Shown here: positions 5,273-8,200 of the stretch, piece after piece | How the letters are laid out: each line of letters starts with the position of its first letter | Numbering within the stretch: the first letter of the stretch is position 1 | Assembly (NCBI GenBank): GCA_013695295.1 | Contig: JACDAS010000034.1 | Coordinates: 1 to 8,200, forward strand | Direction of reading: 5' to 3' | DNA from: Actinomycetota bacterium | GTDB taxonomy: Bacteria > Actinomycetota > Thermoleophilia > Gaiellales > Gaiellaceae | DNA length: 8,200 nucleotides | Notes under the pieces: model-generated | The model's input: only the letters and a program-made list of their open reading frames with translations | Told to the model about the DNA's origin: nothing | Database searches by the model: none | Made by a program: the position numbers and the translations under genes

Positions 5273-5680
5273 TTAGCAGCTGGTGACGGGGTCCACCTCG
5301 TCCAGCCAGCGGCCGCCGACCTTCACGTAGAGGTCGTTCGTGATCGTCGCGAGCACCTTCGTGCCCCGGAGGTACTTGTACTTGACGATTCCGCGCGAGC
5401 CCGTGATCTGCTCGCCGGTGACCTTGAGCGTGATCCCCTTGAGCTGGCTACGGCTCTTCGCCGCCTGCTGCTGGAACTTCGCATACCCGCACTGCTGCTT
5501 GAAGCGAGTGGTGAAGAGGCCGTAGAGCTTCTTGAACTCGCCTACCCGAAGCAATCGGTCCTGCTGCAGTGTCACCTGCGCGGGCCCGGTCGGGGACAGG
5601 GACGGCGCCGCGGCGGCGCCTGCGGCAAGCAGGGCAAGTGCGGTGATCACCGCCGCTAGGAGCTTCGAAGTGGTGCGCAC
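5273..5680 (-). CDS. Small secreted protein, possibly NTF2-like (unknown function)
   Basis: This 135-residue protein has an N-terminal signal peptide: RTTSK, then the hydrophobic LLAAVITALALLAAG, with likely cleavage after an Ala in AAAAP near residue 25. The mature part begins with a helix-rich half (VGEFKKLYGLFTTRFKQQCG, 46-65). It then turns to alternating beta strands: GITLKVTGEQITG, GIVKYKYLRG, VLATITNDLYVKVGGRW. The helix-then-curved-sheet order, ending in a GGRW-type hairpin, resembles the NTF2-like/DUF4878 cone fold, but I would not assign it firmly. Two cysteines, C64 and the last residue C135, could form a disulphide outside the cell. The GTG start at 5680 is chosen because AAAGGAA stands just upstream and the signal peptide follows at once. 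An ATG at 5734 would add 18 polar residues and would place a probable -10 box inside the gene. Confidence 0.8.
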   Translation of the reverse strand: MRTTSKLLAAVITALALLAAGAAAAPSLSPTGPAQVTLQQDRLLRVGEFKKLYGLFTTRFKQQCGYAKFQQQAAKSRSQLKGITLKVTGEQITGSRGIVKYKYLRGTKVLATITNDLYVKVGGRWLDEVDPVTSC

Positions 5681-5709
5681 GGGATTCCTTTCGTCCGTTG
5701 GCCGAAGCG

Positions 5710-5715
5710 AGTGTA
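5710..5715 (-). promoter_or_regulatory. Possible -10 box of the small secreted protein gene
   Basis: On the minus strand TACACT stands at 5715-5710, giving a predicted start near 5703 and a leader of about 22 nt that holds the AAAGGAA ribosome site. No convincing -35 box is seen 17-18 nt upstream. The divergent region 5681-5784 also has a 10-bp palindrome TCGGCGCCGA (5747-5756) overlapping GACCGGTC (5755-5762). These could be operator sequence but are easily expected in GC-rich DNA. Confidence 0.4.
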
Positions 5716-5784
5716 GAGGGATGAACGGAGGCATCGAGACCTCAGTTCGGCGCCGACCGGTCCCGGTTGATAGAAGTCGCCGCC

Positions 5785-7299
5785 GTGAGCCAGTTCGGGG
5801 AGACGATCGCGAAGGCGTATGCCGTGAACGGCGTCGCGCTCGAGCTCGGACGCGGCGTGCTGGAGGCGGCAGTCGACCCCGCTGCGCTCGTCCAGGTGCC
5901 GCTCGCGATGACGAACCGCCACGGCCTGATCGCCGGTGCTACCGGCACCGGCAAGACAAGCACGCTCAGGATCCTCGCCGAGCAACTCTCGGTTGCCGGC
6001 GTGCCGGTCGTCGCCGCCGACGTGAAGGGTGACCTCTCCGGCCTCGCCAATCCGGGCCCCGCGGGCGGCTCCGCGGAGCAGCGCGCGGGGGAGCTCGGCG
6101 AGCCGTTCGAGCCCCGCGGGTTCCCGGTCGAATACCTCTCGCTCGGGGGAATCGGCCCGGGGGTGCCGGTCAGGGCGACCGTATCCGACTTCGGGCCGCT
6201 GCTGCTCGCGAAGATCCTCGACGCGAACGAGACCCAGGAGCAGAGCCTGTCGCTCCTCTTCCACTACGCCGACGCGAAGGGCCTGCCCCTCCTCGACCTG
6301 GCCGATCTGCGGTCGATGCTGACGTTCCTGGACTCCCCCGAGGGCCGAGCCGAGCTGAAGGGGATCGGCGGTGTCTCGTCCGCCACGGTCGGTGTGCTGC
6401 TCCGCTCGCTCGTGCAGCTCGAGGACGGGGGCGGCAACGAGTTCTTCGGCGAGCCCCAGCTCGACGTTGCCGACCTGATGCGGACGGCTCCGGACGGCCG
6501 CGGGGTGATCTCGTGCCTCGAGCTCGCAGCCGTCCAGGACAAGCCTCGCCTCTGGTCGACGGCGCTCATGTGGCTGGTCGCCGAGCTCTTCGAGACGCTT
6601 CCGGAGGCGGGCGACCTCCCGAAGCCGAAGCTCGTCGTCTTCCTGGACGAGGCTCACCTGCTCTTCACGGGCGCGTCGAAGTCGTTCGTCGAGTCGATCG
6701 TCCAGACCGTGAGGCTGATCCGCTCCAAGGGCGTCGGCGTCTTCTTCGTCACGCAGACCCCGAAGGATCTCCACGCGGACGTGCTCGCCCAGCTGGGAAA
6801 CCGCGTCCAGCACGCGCTCCGCGCCTACACACCCGACGATGCGAAGGCCCTCAAGGCGACGGTCTCGACCTTCCCGAAGTCGAAGCTCTACGACCTGGAG
6901 GAGCTCCTGCCTCAGCTCGGGATCGGCGAGGCGGTGGTCACGATCCTGGACGAGCGCGGCGTACCGACGCCGGTCGTTCACACGAGGATCAGGGCCCCGC
7001 AGTCGCGCATGGGGCCCGCGGACGACGTTCCCGGCGCCGCCACGGCCTCGCCGCTGCAGGCGAAGTACGGCGCTCGGATCGACGCCGAGAGCGCGCGCGA
7101 GCTGCTCGCGGCGCGGCTGGAGCGGCCCTCGCCCCTGGCGACGCCGCCGAAGGTGGAGGCGCGCCACCGGGAGGCTGCGCGAGCACGAAGCGCAGGTGGC
7201 GACGGGGGGATCGGCGACTTCCTCGCCTCCCGGCAGGGAAAGCGGATCCAGCGCGAGGTCGTCCGGGGCGTGTTCGGGCTGCTCCGGAAAGCGCTGTAG
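5785..7299 (+). CDS. HerA-like DUF853-family ATPase
   Basis: This is a 504-residue P-loop ATPase of the DUF853 (HerA-like helicase C-terminal) group within the FtsK/HerA superfamily, which couples ATP hydrolysis to DNA movement as a ring. The Walker A motif GATGTGKT (51-58) follows the family phrase NRHGLIA (44-50). Next come AADVKGDLSGLA (77-88), Walker B LVVFLDEAH (283-291) with D288 and E289, the sensor strand GVGVFFVTQTPKD (316-328), and LGNRVQHALRAYTP (337-350), which carries candidate arginine fingers. The C-terminus ends in a helix (QREVVRGVFGLLRKAL) seen in relatives. Length is complete for the family. No nurA-like nuclease is adjacent, unlike archaeal herA operons, so the bacterial role remains unclear. 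The start is uncertain: GTG 5785 is preferred over TTG 5767, since neither has a good ribosome site and the shorter form fits family N-termini. Confidence 0.92.
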   Translation: MSQFGETIAKAYAVNGVALELGRGVLEAAVDPAALVQVPLAMTNRHGLIAGATGTGKTSTLRILAEQLSVAGVPVVAADVKGDLSGLANPGPAGGSAEQRAGELGEPFEPRGFPVEYLSLGGIGPGVPVRATVSDFGPLLLAKILDANETQEQSLSLLFHYADAKGLPLLDLADLRSMLTFLDSPEGRAELKGIGGVSSATVGVLLRSLVQLEDGGGNEFFGEPQLDVADLMRTAPDGRGVISCLELAAVQDKPRLWSTALMWLVAELFETLPEAGDLPKPKLVVFLDEAHLLFTGASKSFVESIVQTVRLIRSKGVGVFFVTQTPKDLHADVLAQLGNRVQHALRAYTPDDAKALKATVSTFPKSKLYDLEELLPQLGIGEAVVTILDERGVPTPVVHTRIRAPQSRMGPADDVPGAATASPLQAKYGARIDAESARELLAARLERPSPLATPPKVEARHREAARARSAGGDGGIGDFLASRQGKRIQREVVRGVFGLLRKAL

Positions 7300-7306
7300 T
7301 TCGAGA

Positions 7307-8200
7307 CTAGGGGAGCGCCAGCTCCTGCGTCTGCGGGTTCAGGTGCCCGAGGCGGCGGGCGCCCTTCGTCAGCGCGGCGCTGAGCGAGAAGACGTCGACG
7401 CCGCGCACGATGTCGCTCGCATAGGCGTTGCCGTCGTAGTAGTAGCTCGCCCAGGTGTTGGCCGACAGCGGAGTCTTCGCTGCGACCTCCTTCGGCCTGC
7501 GCGGGTTCGTGAAGTCGATCACGTGCGTGCCGGCTTCGTACCAGCCGGACAGGAGCAGGTTCCGCCCCTTGACCGGGATCACGTTGAACATGTGGACGGA
7601 GCAGTACTCCACCGGGCGCGGGACGACGAGGAAGGAGCTCAGGACCTTCTGGGGCGCGGCGGTGGGCGTGAACCACAGGCGCCCGTCCTGCTCGCCGGCG
7701 GAGTGGCAGCTCGAGGAGAGGCTCTCGTCACCCCAGACGATCGTCTTGCCGTCGCGGCTGAAGGTGGACGAGTGCCAGAACTCGAACGCCGTGTTGTCGA
7801 TGTGGACGGCGGCGAGCGTCTTCGGGTTCGCGGGATCCGAGATGTCCCAGATCTGGCCCTCGCTCATGCAGGCCGCAGCCGCGAGCTTCAGGGGCATGAA
7901 GACGCTGATGTCGTGGCAACCCACCGTTGGGAGGGTCTTCGGAACGCCGCCGAACTGCGGGGCGACGATCTTGGGGGTCGAGATCACGCTTGCGGTGTCC
8001 GGCGCCGCCAGCGGCACTGCCACGATCGAGATCTTCCCGTGCAGGGGATCCTCCTCGCGACCCGGGCCGCAGTGAGGCCCGGCGATGAGCGCGTAGGACG
8101 ACACGTAGAGCAGCACGCGGCCGTTCGCGAGGTCCGGCACGAGCGTGTGCGTGTGGGAGCCGCAGTCGGTGTGCACCGCCTTGACGAGTCGCGGATTGAC
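7307..8200 (-). CDS. LVIVD-like beta-propeller protein, N-terminus beyond the window
   Basis: The frame is open from base 8200 to the TAG at 7309-7307, giving 297 visible residues with the true start to the right of the window. The protein shows recurring propeller-blade phrases: VNPRLVKAVHTD at the open end, then EGQIWDISDPANPKTLAAV, AGTHVIDFTNPRRPKEVA and ASDIVRGVDVFSL. Blades of the form xxWDISDPxxPxxL are typical of LVIVD-repeat proteins, which are usually exported. Histidine-bearing blade ends (GSHTHTL, GCHDISV, FWHSSTFS, YCSVHMF) recur. Six cysteines are visible (HTDCGSH, GPHCGPG, VGCHD, AACMSEG, SSCHSAG, EYCSV), consistent with disulphides outside the cytoplasm. No enzyme signature is evident. 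The GTG at 8176 is internal. It meets the DUF853 gene tail to tail with 7 nt between stops and no room for a terminator. Confidence 0.8.
   Translation of the reverse strand, partial: VNPRLVKAVHTDCGSHTHTLVPDLANGRVLLYVSSYALIAGPHCGPGREEDPLHGKISIVAVPLAAPDTASVISTPKIVAPQFGGVPKTLPTVGCHDISVFMPLKLAAAACMSEGQIWDISDPANPKTLAAVHIDNTAFEFWHSSTFSRDGKTIVWGDESLSSSCHSAGEQDGRLWFTPTAAPQKVLSSFLVVPRPVEYCSVHMFNVIPVKGRNLLLSGWYEAGTHVIDFTNPRRPKEVAAKTPLSANTWASYYYDGNAYASDIVRGVDVFSLSAALTKGARRLGHLNPQTQELALP

Noticed and set aside
5656..7167. Long minus-strand open frame antisense to the DUF853 gene
   Set aside because: It has biased Arg/Glu/Leu composition with no motif, while the plus strand has complete Walker A and B motifs.
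1..8200. CRISPR arrays, tRNA or rRNA genes, insertion sequences, att sites, toxin-antitoxin pairs or a defence island
   Set aside because: No regularly spaced repeats, no tRNA-like cloverleaf and no transposase or integrase motifs were seen. The HerA-like ATPase alone does not make a defence system.

Overview
The window is GC-rich, densely coding chromosomal DNA with heavy use of G/C-ending codons and GTG starts. Its gene families are an ArsR/SRPBCC pair, a PPOX/F420-type flavoprotein, a solo HerA-like DUF853 ATPase and an LVIVD-like propeller. Together they suggest an actinobacterium, perhaps of the Thermoleophilia (Gaiellales/Solirubrobacterales) type. That placement is inference; there is no rRNA or tRNA to test it. 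I see no CRISPR array, insertion sequence, integrase or phage gene, so this looks like ordinary chromosome rather than an island.

Layout. (1) 1-559, plus strand: a TetR-type regulator that enters from the left and is split by a +1 frameshift in a six-C run. (2) 560-709: a long foldable inverted repeat, then a near-consensus promoter with a palindromic operator between its -35 and -10 boxes. (3) 710-1488: a two-gene operon of an ArsR-type repressor and an SRPBCC/AHSA1 protein, coupled by an ATGA overlap. The first gene appears leaderless. (4) 1490-1540: a strong 20-bp hairpin, followed by a possible promoter. (5) 1585-3366: an alpha-dioxygenase-like haem enzyme resembling plant alpha-DOX/PIOX, with its catalytic and carboxylate-binding residues in place.

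(6) 4592-3435, minus strand: a PPOX-fold flavin/F420 protein followed 15 nt later by an MBL-fold hydrolase whose metal motif lacks the usual Asp. (7) 4593-4725: a divergent control region with a 7-bp direct repeat at 11-bp period. (8) 4726-5193, plus: a secreted basic coiled-coil protein built from an internal duplication. (9) 5226-5254: a hairpin between convergent genes. (10) 5680-5273, minus: a small secreted protein of possible NTF2-like fold. (11) 5785-7299, plus: a HerA-like DUF853 ATPase. (12) 8200-7307, minus, incomplete: an exported beta-propeller-like protein meeting the ATPase tail to tail across 7 nt.

The genes do not form one obvious pathway. The best-supported functional units are the self-regulated ArsR-SRPBCC operon and the PPOX-MBL pair. 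The alpha-dioxygenase is the most unusual enzyme. It could initiate alpha-oxidation of fatty acids, but no partner aldehyde dehydrogenase lies in the window.
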